64,000 nucleotides of DNA, from positions 124,001 to 188,000 of IMG/VR virus record IMGVR_UViG_3300046517_002960; one strand, given 5' to 3'. This DNA comes from a virus. Within the stretch, counting starts at the first letter, position 1; each line of letters opens with the position of its first letter. Below the pieces are notes generated by a model, which saw only the letters and a list, made by a program, of their open reading frames with translations, did not search any database and had not been told where the DNA came from. Below are positions 15,801 to 24,088 of the stretch, piece after piece. The position numbers and the translations under genes were made by a program.

Positions 15801-17702
15801 GGCCGGCGGGGTGGTCGTGTCGTTCCCGGCGATGCAGCTCGCGAACGCGACGGTGTAGCTCTGCGGTGTCCCCGTCGCGGGCAGGGTCTTAGCCTGCCCG
15901 ACCGGGCCGATCGGCGTCTCGGCGCCGCCTGCCGGGGTGTCGGCGAGCTGGAGGTAGTACCGGGTCCTCGCGGCCAGCCCGGTGACCGAGTAGCGGACGT
16001 AGCCCAGGGAGTCCGGGGCCTGCGCCGCCACGTACGACGGCGAGGTCATGGACGGGCTGAGCGAGTAAGCCAGACGGCAGGACGTGGCGCCGGACGTCTT
16101 GGCCACGGCTTGCACGCTGGACGCGGACGCCGCGCCCGCGACTACCTGCCGGACCACGCCGGGCAGCGGGACGACCGGGGCCGCCTTGATGGCGAGCAGC
16201 AGCCCGGCACTGGTCCGCGCGTTCGTCGTTGACCCGGCCTGGCTGCCGGTCGCACCCGCGGCGGGCTGGGTCACGGTGGCGATCAGCACGCCCGTGTTAG
16301 TGGTGCCGCTGCCGGAGCTGGTGGCCTGGCTGACCCCGGACGGGACGGAGTACCCGGACGGCGGCGTGATCGTGTCGGGCACGCTGCCCTGCGCGCTGGT
16401 TGCGGTCGTCGCGCCCAGCCAGGCCAGGGCGTCCCCGGAGACGGCGGTGGTGACCGACGCGGCCGTGACGGCGGTGACGGTGAGGTTGACCTGGCCGGAC
16501 CCGGGGGTGTCGGACGGGTCGAAGGGGTGGGCCGTGCTGGTGACGGGAACCACGCCGACAACCGCGCTCCAGGCGTGCGACGTGCTGATCGTCAGCGTGT
16601 AGGAGCCGCTGGCGGCGGCCTTGGCCACGTCCGTGCTGTCGGCGATCTTGGAGAACAGCTGGGCTGACATACCGGTTCCGGACACCGCGGTCTGCGCGGT
16701 AAGGCTGTCCCCGGCCTGGCTGGTCCAGGTCATCGTCGGGAACCCGCACGCCGCCCAGATGAAGATCAGGTCCCCGGCCGCGCACTGCAGCGCGGGCACC
16801 GCCAGGGTGGCGGACCCGGCGCCGGTCGTGACGCACTGCGCGGCCCGCAGCGGCGGCGGCACGACCGGTGCCGCTGCGGGCGCGGTGGCAGCGGCAGCAG
16901 CCGTCGCGGGGGCCACGGACATCGCGAACCCGGGCCGCTGGGGCAGGGTCGGCGCCCAGGGCAGGCGCTGGAAGTTCATCGGGGAGCGCAGGCCGGGCGG
17001 GATCGCCGGCGCTCCGCCCGGGTACAGCACGGGAACGGCTCCTACGACCGCGCCGGGAATGGCGACCAGCAGCGCGCCGCCGTTCTGGGCGGTGGACAGG
17101 ATGCCGGCGGGCGCGCCCGGGTCGCCGGGGCTGGCCTGGACCAGGGTGCCGACCTGGGTGCCGACGCCGGCGCCAGCGCCACCCGTGCTGACCTGGGAGC
17201 CCTGCGCGGCATAGCCCGCCGGTACGGTGATCGCGGGATAGGGCGGGGCGCCGGAGCGGTGCGCGCCGATCCAGACCAGCAGGTCCCCGGTGCCGGTGGT
17301 GGTGCCGGGGTCGTTCGACGGGATCGACGTGCCGGTGGTAGCCAGCATCGCGCCCGAGGCCGCGGGCACGGACGGGTCGAACAGCGCGGGGTCCACGCCG
17401 GACAGGGCGATCGCGGTCAGCACGACGAACCGGTTGGTGCCGCCGGTCACGCTGACGGTCAGGGTGGCGCCCTCAGTGCCGTCCGCGGCCTTCCAGAACA
17501 GCCGGGATTCGATGTTGTTCCCGATGCTGGCCGCCGCCGCGCTGAACCCGGCGGGGCCGGTGAAGGACGCCGGGGTCTGCTGTGCCACGGCCCACAGCAA
17601 GATGAGCTGCCCGTTCGCCGTGGCCGGGTTGTTTACCGCCTGACTGGCGACGGTGGCCGCGGAGGCCGCCTGGGTGATGGCGACGAGTCCCGGGGTCGGC
17701 AC
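12891..17702 (-). CDS. Giant virion protein with PhoD-like phosphatase and 20-residue repeats
   Basis: 1603 residues. Order: two related beta domains (about 1-220 and 285-510), a fibronectin-like domain (about 515-610), a PhoD/alkaline phosphatase D-like metallophosphatase (about 610-930) with VAFASCIAG, NVFTGDFDY, CRSDHEAG, GVPPRGLYQSW and LWHGDTHLVG as metal-site motifs, then about 30 repeats of ALPGLATATGTAPAPAAxVT to about 1550. The phosphatase probably cleaves phosphodiesters such as teichoic acid in the host envelope. In the operon with an SGNH hydrolase it suggests a two-enzyme spike. Confidence 0.65.
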   Translation of the reverse strand: MPTPGLVAITQAASAATVASQAVNNPATANGQLILLWAVAQQTPASFTGPAGFSAAAASIGNNIESRLFWKAADGTEGATLTVSVTGGTNRFVVLTAIALSGVDPALFDPSVPAASGAMLATTGTSIPSNDPGTTTGTGDLLVWIGAHRSGAPPYPAITVPAGYAAQGSQVSTGGAGAGVGTQVGTLVQASPGDPGAPAGILSTAQNGGALLVAIPGAVVGAVPVLYPGGAPAIPPGLRSPMNFQRLPWAPTLPQRPGFAMSVAPATAAAAATAPAAAPVVPPPLRAAQCVTTGAGSATLAVPALQCAAGDLIFIWAACGFPTMTWTSQAGDSLTAQTAVSGTGMSAQLFSKIADSTDVAKAAASGSYTLTISTSHAWSAVVGVVPVTSTAHPFDPSDTPGSGQVNLTVTAVTAASVTTAVSGDALAWLGATTATSAQGSVPDTITPPSGYSVPSGVSQATSSGSGTTNTGVLIATVTQPAAGATGSQAGSTTNARTSAGLLLAIKAAPVVPLPGVVRQVVAGAASASSVQAVAKTSGATSCRLAYSLSPSMTSPSYVAAQAPDSLGYVRYSVTGLAARTRYYLQLADTPAGGAETPIGPVGQAKTLPATGTPQSYTVAFASCIAGNDTTTPPATDAAITDWVSYDADLNVFTGDFDYSGTTSTDTPTQVGVFESQIAGVPSLGSMVSTRWGFYCRSDHEAGPDNGDSNNTYTATNIAAAQQVFPFGTLGDAGVPPRGLYQSWVAGRIRYIMTDVRNLDRSPGAATDDSSKTMLGAAQLAWLKTQLIQSEPLKIIISDPGWMGTATTSNGPDKWWSYDTERQAILAYIAANAAQVGNVMLWHGDTHLVGYATAAANTWGGFPVWCAAPMLNTGGGLYTGTFTAFYNNSGGECRLYGRVAVTDTGSAISLTFSGWDAAAGVAQVTRTETFVTGVTAQAGLAAASAAGASGTGTSRFTGLLALASRQPAAVVTPAAAITVAPGAATASAAAPAPAIAATSAVTVFPGLATATATAPAPAAKVTALPGLATATATAPAPAAKVTALPGLATAAGTAPAPAAVVTALPGLATATATAPAAQSVVTGLAGLATATATAPVPAIAATSAVTVFPGLAAATGTASAPAAIITAPAGLAAAAGSAPAPAAAVTAPAGLAAATGTAPGPARTVTALPGPALATSTAPAPAAGVTALAGPALAAGTAPAPGVSTITQTTAPAGLASAAGIASQPVAAVTAAPAAGLAAATAPAPAAVVTALAGLAVAAGTAPAPAAAAISLAGLAVAAGTAAGPVPGVTASAGLAQAAATAPAPGAAGRPGLASAAATAPAPVISTSSNVVAPAGLASASGTAPAPAAAVTAAAGLAAATGTAPALTAVPDALAGPATAAGTAPGPARAITVLTGLAAAAGTGPAPGPAVTGLAGLAAAAGIALAPAVSTVTQATAPAGLAAATGTAPAPGVSTVTQATALAGLAAATGTGLAPAAAATALAGLAAAAGTAAQGTASPAALAGLAAAAGTALAPALAVIARPGLAAAAGTAPAPVITTAAAGTGSARLAAATAAAPAPAIRAAVTSGPFPPGAAAVLPGGTGTWVNPGNALADDGNVATWAVP

Positions 17703-17721
17703 CGTGCCTCACCCCCTGGTA

Positions 17722-18327
17722 TCAGCAGAGCATTTCGACGGCCCACTGCGTGAGCTGCACGGTCGCGTTCGCCCCGGCCAGCGTGCCGCGCAGGCTGAGG
17801 CCCTGCTGCTGGGTGGTGTCGACTGCCGCGTTCGTCTCGCCGGACACGCTCGGCGCGGGCAGGAAGGTCGCGTTGGCGGTGCCGATGGCGGGCGCGGTGA
17901 CGTTGGACTGGAAGGTGAACTCGCCCTGGGTGGCCACCGTGTTACCGGCGGTGGCCACGTTGGTACAGCGGATCAGGGCCTCGAATCGCCACTGGATGCC
18001 GGTCAGCGCGCCCGTGCCGGTGGTCAGCCCCGGCGTCGTGGCCAGCGTGATGTAGGTGGCGCCGGCGTTGCCGACCCGGGCGGCCAGCAGCCCGGTGAAT
18101 GTGGTGGAGGTGGCCGTGGTGGTGATGAACCCGCGGGCCGTGACCCGGATCTGGACGCCGTTCTCCCAGCCCTGGTAGAAACCTTCCGCGTTGACCTGGG
18201 CGACGTCGGCGCTGCCCCCGGTGACCGGGGACAGCGTGGCGGTGGCCGCGGTGCTCAGCGCGGCGCCGGCGCCGGAGCCGTGCGGGGTGGCCGGGGAGAG
18301 CAGCGACACCCAGTTCTGTGACGTCAT
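17722..18327 (-). CDS. Virion-type beta protein
   Basis: 201 residues, MTSQNWVSLLSPATPHGSGA to QWAVEMLC. Thr/Ala/Val-rich with strands typical of phage surface proteins (GFYQGWENGVQIRVTARG). Translation is probably coupled to the 15-codon frame upstream through an ATGA overlap. Function unknown. Confidence 0.55.
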   Translation of the reverse strand: MTSQNWVSLLSPATPHGSGAGAALSTAATATLSPVTGGSADVAQVNAEGFYQGWENGVQIRVTARGFITTTATSTTFTGLLAARVGNAGATYITLATTPGLTTGTGALTGIQWRFEALIRCTNVATAGNTVATQGEFTFQSNVTAPAIGTANATFLPAPSVSGETNAAVDTTQQQGLSLRGTLAGANATVQLTQWAVEMLC

Positions 18328-18371
18328 CGCGGCCTCACGTTCGCTGTCTGGTTCGCCGGGTACCCGGGCAT
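18324..18371 (-). CDS. 15-residue coupled leader peptide
   Basis: MPGYPANQTANVRPR behind a strong GGAGGAG site, ending with an ATGA overlap into the next gene. The following gene has no good site of its own, so this peptide may load ribosomes for it. Confidence 0.4.
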   Translation of the reverse strand: MPGYPANQTANVRPR

Positions 18372-18390
18372 GGCTCCTCCTGGAAAACCG

Positions 18391-20169
18391 CTAGTTGATC
18401 TTGAACCCGATGCACGGGCAGGATCCGGCGGCGGTCCCGGCGGTGGCCGCCGCGCCGGCCGGGAAGGTGCCGGGCAGCACGCCGGCCGACTGGCCGGTGA
18501 GCTGCCAGGCCATCGCCTTGCCGGGGGTGCCGGCCACCCAGGCGGCGGCGGGCAGGTAGGGGGACGGGCCGTTGATGGCGCGGAGCTGGGAGGCGGTGGT
18601 GCCGAGCGCGTCGATCTTGGCCACCAGCCAGTACAAGCCGGGGTCCAGCGGCTGGTTCAGCGAGCCGCCGCCGGAGGCCGGGGACTGCTTCATCCCGGTG
18701 GTGGTGCCGAGCGCGAGCGCCCCGCCGCCAGTGAGCTCGGTGATCAGGCAGCAGGGGTACCCGGACCACAGCACGTCGTCGTAGACGGCCCACCGGATCG
18801 AGGACCCGGAGGTGGCCGGCGCGTTGATCTGCTCTACCTGCAGCCCGATCCACCGCTCGCGGCCTTCGGTGACCACGACCGGGATAGCGAACATGTGCCC
18901 GGCCACGGCGGTGTAGGCGGTGGCGTCCCACGCGCCGATCTCGGGGATGCACCACTGCCCGGACTGGCGGGGCAGCCGCATCCCGGCGGCCAGCGGCGCA
19001 TCCGTATTGAGGTAGGCGGCGTCGCCCAGCGGCCCCTCGGGGTACAGGGTCCGCACCGCGGCGATCACCGCGTCGGCGCAGCGGGCCGCGCCGTACTCGT
19101 TAGGGTGCACGCCGTCCGGGCAGATCGTGGTGGTGACCCCGGCCGGGGCTCCCGCGGGAGGGACGCCCTTGGCCAGGGCGGTGTCCAGGTCAGCTATCTG
19201 CACCATGGACCCGAACTCGGCCACCACGGCCAGCAGGTCGGCGTTGAAGTTGTTCACGTCGGCGTCCGCGCCGGCCTGGCTGCCGGACCAGGTGGGGTAC
19301 CCGGCGTAGCCGGCGGTGGTCAGCCTGGCGACGTTGCACACAATGACCGGGCCGGGGTTGTCCGCTTCCAGCCACCAGGCGTCGAACCCGACGCCGCCGC
19401 TGGCGTCCACGCTGGCAACGGTCATGATGATGGTCTTGTTAACATCGGCGGCGGTGCCCCGGACCCGGACGGTGACCGGGCAGTGCGTCCCGGCCGTCAT
19501 GATGTTGCTCACGGACAGCGGCTGGATGGCCTGCAGGGCCGGGACGACCGAGGCGGTCCCGGTGAAGGTGACGGTGCCGCCGAACACGCCGCCCGCGCCG
19601 ACGAAGGACAGCGCGATCATCTCGCCGGCGTAGTCCGCGGGCAGCGTGATGGTGCCGTTGGCGTTAGTGGTGGCGGTGGCGTTGCGGATGGTGGTCCCGC
19701 TCGCGAAGTCCTGGGTGCCGCCCGCGCTGGTCCAGCCGGCCCCCCAGGCGATGGAGGCGTCCGAGTCTTCCTTAACCGAGGTAGCCCGCCACCGGGAAAT
19801 GCAGGTGCGCAGAGCGTACTTCCAGGCCGTGCGGATCTGCGTGGTGTTGCCGGAGAACCCGATGTCGTTGATGCCCCAGCACAGCATGACACCACCGCCC
19901 TGAGCCGCGTACGGCGCGGTGCGCTGAGACTTGAGAACCTCCTGCAGCACCCGCGCGTAGCCGCCCTGAGAGCGGCCCTGCTGGACTAGCTGGGAGCCGG
20001 TCACGCAGTGGTTGCGCCAGCTGACGTGCTCGATGTCCAGCGCAGTCCGCAGCACCGCGTCCATCCGCCCCGTCTGGTACAGCGTCCCCACTGTCGTCAT
20101 CAGGTAACTGTGGCCGAACGCCTCCCAGTAGCCGGGGAGCTGGCGGACGGGAGCCGGGGTCAGCGGCAC
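18391..20169 (-). CDS. SGNH/GDSL-type hydrolase, virion-associated
   Basis: 592 residues. The N-terminal third carries the family blocks GHSYL (nucleophile Ser), a later Gly/Asn region and WGINDIG (the GxND block); CPDGVHPN near residue 350 fits the C-terminal DxxH (catalytic Asp and His). The C-terminal part is a beta-rich carbohydrate-like domain (VTEGRERWIGLQVEQINAP). Such enzymes remove acyl groups from surface glycans. Set among large surface proteins, it is probably a tail-spike or capsid-fibre esterase. Confidence 0.7.
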   Translation of the reverse strand: MPLTPAPVRQLPGYWEAFGHSYLMTTVGTLYQTGRMDAVLRTALDIEHVSWRNHCVTGSQLVQQGRSQGGYARVLQEVLKSQRTAPYAAQGGGVMLCWGINDIGFSGNTTQIRTAWKYALRTCISRWRATSVKEDSDASIAWGAGWTSAGGTQDFASGTTIRNATATTNANGTITLPADYAGEMIALSFVGAGGVFGGTVTFTGTASVVPALQAIQPLSVSNIMTAGTHCPVTVRVRGTAADVNKTIIMTVASVDASGGVGFDAWWLEADNPGPVIVCNVARLTTAGYAGYPTWSGSQAGADADVNNFNADLLAVVAEFGSMVQIADLDTALAKGVPPAGAPAGVTTTICPDGVHPNEYGAARCADAVIAAVRTLYPEGPLGDAAYLNTDAPLAAGMRLPRQSGQWCIPEIGAWDATAYTAVAGHMFAIPVVVTEGRERWIGLQVEQINAPATSGSSIRWAVYDDVLWSGYPCCLITELTGGGALALGTTTGMKQSPASGGGSLNQPLDPGLYWLVAKIDALGTTASQLRAINGPSPYLPAAAWVAGTPGKAMAWQLTGQSAGVLPGTFPAGAAATAGTAAGSCPCIGFKIN

Positions 20170-20179
20170 GGCGGCCTCC

Positions 20180-20572
20180 TCACGCGCATGTCGCCGCCGC
20201 GCCCAGCATCAGCCCGCCGGCGCTCATCCCGGCCCAGGACTGGGCGAGCTGGGTGAACTGGACCGGGACCTCCCACCGGTCCCCGGGGTTGAGCAGCCAG
20301 TCGTACGTGGTGCTGATGGGTATGGTGGCGTCGAACCGGATCCACACCGCGGCGGACGCCGCGCAGGACAGGATGAGCCCGACCCGGGTCACGTCCGCCG
20401 GGATCACGCCGGACAGCCCGGCTGTGGTGACCGTCCACGGCAGGTTGGACAGCGTGCCCTTGGCCGTGCCGCGCACCTCCCGCACGTACTGGTCGTAATC
20501 ACCGCTGACCTTCTGGAACGCGCGGACGAGCGTGCCGGAGCCCGCGGTGACCGGGATATCGACATCAGGCAC
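20180..20572 (-). CDS. Virion-type protein
   Basis: 130 residues from GTG, VPDVDIPVTAGSGTLVRAFQ to GLMLGAAATCA. Beta-type sequence (PGDRWEVPVQFTQLAQSW). It lies 10 bases upstream of the SGNH gene in the same direction. Function unknown. Confidence 0.55.
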   Translation of the reverse strand: MPDVDIPVTAGSGTLVRAFQKVSGDYDQYVREVRGTAKGTLSNLPWTVTTAGLSGVIPADVTRVGLILSCAASAAVWIRFDATIPISTTYDWLLNPGDRWEVPVQFTQLAQSWAGMSAGGLMLGAAATCA

Positions 20573-20605
20573 GGGAACCCCGTCAGGTTGTCACAGTATT
20601 GACGC

Positions 20606-21109
20606 CTATACCGCTACTTGCATCAGGCCCGCAGCGTTCCACTGGATCGTGAAGGTCCCGGCCGTGACCTGCTGCACACCGCCGAAGCTGTGGAACGCGC
20701 AGCCCTGCTTGGCGACCGGGGTGGCCAGGGTGAAGTCGTAGAGCAGGTCGCCGTACACGTTCGCCAGCGTGACGTTGCCGGCGCCGCTCGTGTCGGCCCC
20801 GTCGAAGGTGATCTGGTTGGTCGCGGAGATGCCGGTTCCGGAGGTGTAGCCGCCGCCGGAGCCGGTGCCGGTCACGGTCACCCCGCCGGCCGGCCAGTTC
20901 GTGTCGGTGATCTCGTTCGCCGTGATCCACACGCCCGTGTTGTACGCCGAGGCCGCGGCGGCGACCGTCTTGTCCGGCGTCGTGGTGTTGTTGAACAGCG
21001 CCGCCTTGAACACGTCGGTGCTGTTCCACTTGCCGACGAAGCTGCCGGTCGGTGCGAGGGAGTCGGCGATCCACTGCCGGAAGATGTTGCTGTTGGCCCC
21101 GAATGCCAT
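20606..21109 (-). CDS. Minor virion protein, hypothetical
   Basis: 167 residues, MAFGANSNIFRQWIADSL to AAGLMQVAV. The layout (FVGKWNSTDVFKAALFNN, TNQITFDGADTSGAGNVT, DFTLATPVAKQGCAFHSFGG) is that of a known but uncharacterised virion protein type in actinophages. First of the surface-protein block, after a 90-residue coiled protein. Confidence 0.55.
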   Translation of the reverse strand: MAFGANSNIFRQWIADSLAPTGSFVGKWNSTDVFKAALFNNTTTPDKTVAAAASAYNTGVWITANEITDTNWPAGGVTVTGTGSGGGYTSGTGISATNQITFDGADTSGAGNVTLANVYGDLLYDFTLATPVAKQGCAFHSFGGVQQVTAGTFTIQWNAAGLMQVAV

Positions 21110-21111
21110 GG

Positions 21112-21384
21112 CTAGGCCTCCTTCTCCAGCTTGTCCTCAGCAGCCAGGGCGGCGGCCTTGTCGGTCGCGGCCTGCTCCTCGATCGCGTCCGCGGAGACGT
21201 TGAGCGAGTGCGCGTGCTCGCGGGTCGCCTGCGCGGAGGCCATGGCCCCGTCGTAGTCGGCCTGGACCTGATCGCGGCGGGCCTTCGCGGCAGCCGCTGC
21301 GTCATCAGCGGGCGGGCCTTCCCCGTTGCCGAGGTGGACGTCAGGCGGCGGGGCGGCTCCGCCGGCTCCTGGGAGTTCGGGCAT
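21112..21384 (-). CDS. Ala-rich coiled-coil protein
   Basis: 90 residues. Pro/Gly-rich start, then a long helix (residues 33-88, KARRDQVQADYDGAMASAQ) of coiled-coil type with many Ala, Glu and Lys. Possibly a scaffold or linker. Two bases from the next gene. Confidence 0.5.
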   Translation of the reverse strand: MPELPGAGGAAPPPDVHLGNGEGPPADDAAAAAKARRDQVQADYDGAMASAQATREHAHSLNVSADAIEEQAATDKAAALAAEDKLEKEA

Positions 21385-21396
21385 GGGGCAGCCCCT

Positions 21397-21717
21397 TCAG
21401 TCGGTGGAGAGGATGGCGCGGGCGACCGGCGCGTTGACGACGCAGTCGTTGCGGCCGTCCGCGTAGACGGTGTAGACGGACATGTACGGACGGCCGTCAT
21501 CCCCGGTGGCCTGGATCTCCCGGCCCAGGTACTCCTGGCGCTCGTTGGCGACCAGCTTGCAGTCGCTGCCGGCCCGGACCAGGGGCGCGCTCAGGTCATG
21601 CAGGGAGGGGCAGGGATGAAACCGGGCGGAATTCGGCGGCACGGGCCGCGTCCGGTCCTCTTTCCCGCAGGCAGGGCAGAACCAGTCGGTGTACGCGTCA
21701 AGCAGCACGGCCGGCAT
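21397..21717 (-). CDS. Zinc-ribbon hypothetical protein
   Basis: 106 residues. WFCPACGKEDRTRPVPPNSA then FHPCPSLHDL gives a likely Cys/His zinc site; the rest (YLGREIQATGDDGRPYMSVY) is an alpha/beta domain. Common type in GC-rich phages; function unknown. Confidence 0.55.
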   Translation of the reverse strand: MPAVLLDAYTDWFCPACGKEDRTRPVPPNSARFHPCPSLHDLSAPLVRAGSDCKLVANERQEYLGREIQATGDDGRPYMSVYTVYADGRNDCVVNAPVARAILSTD

Positions 21718-21765
21718 CGGCGGGGACTTTCGGGGGAGTAATCCGCCCGGCTCACCCGCTCGCGC

Positions 21766-21915
21766 TCAGCGCCAGGATGCCTCGGCTGATCTAAGATTAC
21801 GCTGCGCAGGGGCAGCGCGCCATGGGCCGCCAGGCGCGGACGGTCCGCAGGCCAGCGACCAGATCTCCTGGGCAGTGGACAGGGGACCACCCGGCTCCGT
21901 CCGCGCCCGGCCCAT
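21766..21915 (-). CDS. Possible small protein
   Basis: 49 residues, MGRARTEPGGPLSTAQEIWS to SAEASWR. The 280 bases between the two larger genes are otherwise empty. No clear ribosome site; accepted only because the frame spans the gap. Confidence 0.3.
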   Translation of the reverse strand: MGRARTEPGGPLSTAQEIWSLACGPSAPGGPWRAAPAQRNLRSAEASWR

Positions 21916-21997
21916 CACAGGGCAAACCGGCGGCCTCGATCTGGTACGGCCACGCTACCAGCCGGTTACCCCGCCGTCATCGCCCGCGCTGGATGAA

Positions 21998-22255
21998 TTA
22001 AGCCCGGCCGTCGTCTTCGGCTAGGTACTCCAGGCAGCGCGGGCAGCCGACCTCAGCGCGGTCGCCGGGAATCCGCAGCGCCCGCGCGCCGCAGTAGGTG
22101 CGTGCCTGGAACGCGTTGTCGCCCGGGTGCAGGGAACTGATGCCGAACAGGCGGTGATCCCAGAGCTGGTCAGCCGCGCGGCAGGTAACCAGGGGTGTAA
22201 TCTCGAACGGCGGCGTCCACTCGCCCTGGTGATCAAGCAGCCGTGCGGCCGGCAT
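21998..22255 (-). CDS. Cys-containing hypothetical protein
   Basis: 85 residues. Motif CGARALRIPGDRAEVGCPRCLEYL near the end has three Cys of zinc-ribbon type and recalls small actinobacterial proteins that open with a His/Cys pair. The start overlaps the upstream stop (TAATG). Confidence 0.5.
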   Translation of the reverse strand: MPAARLLDHQGEWTPPFEITPLVTCRAADQLWDHRLFGISSLHPGDNAFQARTYCGARALRIPGDRAEVGCPRCLEYLAEDDGRA

Positions 22256-22569
22256 TAGTCTTCACGCGATAGCGGCAGGAGGCCGGAGCTCCTGACCCCG
22301 AAGTCATCCGGCACGGTGAGCAGGCCGGTCTCCACCAGGTGCAGCACGCCGGCCGAGACCACCCGCCTGACGAACTCCTGCGGCGTCTCGGGCTGCTGCT
22401 CGCCGCGCGGCCCGCGGATGCTAATCGGCGGGCCGCCGCGCAGCGCCTCCATGTCGGCCGCCATTGACGCGAAGTAGATCAGCGCCTGCGCTACGTCGTC
22501 CGGTACCTGGCCGCGCTGGAACTCCGCGGGATCGTGCACCACCCGGGACGGATCCCTGCCCCGCCGCAT
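22255..22569 (-). CDS. Hypothetical protein
   Basis: 104 residues, mainly helical (VPDDVAQALIYFASMAADME, EFVRRVVSAGVLHLVETG). The start overlaps the methyltransferase stop (TGATG). Function unknown. Confidence 0.55.
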   Translation of the reverse strand: MRRGRDPSRVVHDPAEFQRGQVPDDVAQALIYFASMAADMEALRGGPPISIRGPRGEQQPETPQEFVRRVVSAGVLHLVETGLLTVPDDFGVRSSGLLPLSRED

Positions 22570-23135
22570 CAGTTCCCGTCCCCGCCGTACGGCTTGATCC
22601 AGGACCCGCGGTGCAGCGAGTCCCAGCTGTCGTTGATGATGATCCAGTCATCCGGCGGTTTCAGCTCCAGGTTCGCGCACATGAACACCGTTCCGGGCGC
22701 CATGGCGCCGAGCACCTTGCGCTCCAGGTCCGCCTCGGCCTGGCGGTCGCGCCGCGGGCGGTTCATCCAGATTGCGGCGTACTTGCCGTAGCCCTCCCAG
22801 GCGGCGGCGTCGGCTGTCTCGATGGGCACCCCATGCCGCGCGCCTATTCGGGCTAGCGCGTCGCTGATCTCGATGCCGTACACATTCAGGCCCAGCGCCC
22901 GGGCTAGGATCAGGTTCCCCCCGGCACCCGCGCCGACCTCGAGCAGCGTGCCCTCATCCGGGATCAGCGCCCATGACTCCAGCAGCAGCGCGCCGAAGTC
23001 GAACAGGTTGAACGGCATGAACCCGGTGTCCTGCGCGGTCCCCCGGCCCTGCCCGGCCCGGCTCGCCTCCCGGATCACCCCCTGGGCCTGCTCGATCGCC
23101 AGCGCGAGCTCGCGGAAGCGGGTCAGGTCAGTCAA
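22569..23135 (-). CDS. SAM-dependent methyltransferase
   Basis: 188 residues from a TTG start behind GAGGTGAT. Motif I is LLEVGAGAGGNLILARALG, followed by NVYGIEISDALARIGARHG (acidic end of strand 2) and YAAIWMNRPRRDRQ, the class I Rossmann methyltransferase pattern. The substrate is unknown; neighbours give no hint beyond the nearby sugar dehydratase. Could act on glycan or small molecule. Confidence 0.7.
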   Translation of the reverse strand: MTDLTRFRELALAIEQAQGVIREASRAGQGRGTAQDTGFMPFNLFDFGALLLESWALIPDEGTLLEVGAGAGGNLILARALGLNVYGIEISDALARIGARHGVPIETADAAAWEGYGKYAAIWMNRPRRDRQAEADLERKVLGAMAPGTVFMCANLELKPPDDWIIINDSWDSLHRGSWIKPYGGDGN

Positions 23136-23168
23136 CGAAGATCACCTCGCGTGTCTCGCCGTTAGCTG

Positions 23169-23312
23169 TCAGTTGACGCGGGGGTCGCCCGGCGGGTCCC
23201 ACAGCTCCGGGTCCGGGCTGTCCGGCAGCTCCTCGCCGGGCCGGGCGCGGTCCCAGTCCGGGTCCGCGCCGCCGCGGGCCTCGGTGGCCGGCCGGCCGGG
23301 TACCTCGGTCAC
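23169..23312 (-). CDS. Acidic Pro-rich small protein
   Basis: 47 residues from GTG overlapping the upstream stop (GTGA): VTEVPGRPATEARGGADPDW to PPGDPRVN. Disordered composition. Confidence 0.45.
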   Translation of the reverse strand: MTEVPGRPATEARGGADPDWDRARPGEELPDSPDPELWDPPGDPRVN

Positions 23313-23515
23313 GGGCGCTCCTGCGGCCCGACGCTGTACTGGTCAGCCAGCTGCCGGCTGTCCGTGCGGACGGAGAAGCCCGGGTCGTCGCCCGGGTACA
23401 CCGCGGCCATCACCGGCCCGCGATTCCCGGCGTCCATGCGCAGCTCGTCAGCGGCTTCGGTCATCCGCACGTCCCAGCCGGTCTCGAGCCCGTCGTCCTG
23501 GCTGCGCTGTCCCAT
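23309..23515 (-). CDS. Hypothetical protein
   Basis: 68 residues starting MGQRSQDDGLETGWDVRMTE behind GGCAGGAGAG. An upstream in-frame start exists but has no such site. Function unknown. Confidence 0.5.
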   Translation of the reverse strand: MGQRSQDDGLETGWDVRMTEAADELRMDAGNRGPVMAAVYPGDDPGFSVRTDSRQLADQYSVGPQERP

Positions 23516-23549
23516 AATGTCTCTCCTGCCGTATCCTGCCTGGTCTCTC

Positions 23550-23855
23550 CTAGTCAGGTACCCTAGCGACATAATACGGCCGTCCGGCGTTCGCGGCCGA
23601 AAACCGCCGGGCCACGATCATGTAGATGATGCAGCCCGCGGCCGGGGCCTGCGGGACCTTGCCGAACCGCAGCAGCGCTCCGATCCACGGGCCGCCGCCG
23701 TTCCCGGCCAGCACGGACTGCACCAGCTCCGGGTTCTTCCCGCCGTATTCCTCCAGCGTCGCGGCGTCGATCCACACCTCGGGGTCGCCGATGCCGCCCG
23801 GCGACTCAGCCGGGATCCACCACGGCTCGCGCCATCCTCCGGTCACAGGATCCAT
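23550..23855 (-). CDS. Hypothetical protein
   Basis: 101 residues, MDPVTGGWREPWWIPAESPG to RPYYVARVPD. Trp-rich start, then GKNPELVQSVLAGNGGGPWI and a hydrophobic GCIIYMIVARRF strand. Function unknown. Confidence 0.5.
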   Translation of the reverse strand: MDPVTGGWREPWWIPAESPGGIGDPEVWIDAATLEEYGGKNPELVQSVLAGNGGGPWIGALLRFGKVPQAPAAGCIIYMIVARRFSAANAGRPYYVARVPD

Positions 23856-23953
23856 TATCGGGGCTGCGCGGTGCGGCGGCCAGGTCGGACGCGCCGGGTA
23901 CAGTATGCTGACCGGGTCCAGTCCGTTACTTACTGTAGCTAGGCGGTAAGCAC

Positions 23954-24082
23954 GTGTATTGCTTCGGTAACTCCAAGGCCTGCTCCACCGGGTTCCCCGG
24001 CGAGACCGACATACTGCCCCAGCCCGGCCCGGCATGGCTGCTGACCGCCGCGGGCGTCCAGGACCGGCCGCCGGGCATGTAA
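23954..24082 (+). CDS. Possible small protein
   Basis: 42 residues from GTG: VYCFGNSKACSTGFPGETDI to DRPPGM. Rightward and convergent with the dehydratase gene. Cys pair and aromatic start look protein-like; the ribosome site is weak. Confidence 0.4.
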   Translation: MYCFGNSKACSTGFPGETDILPQPGPAWLLTAAGVQDRPPGM

Positions 24083-24088
24083 CCCGGC

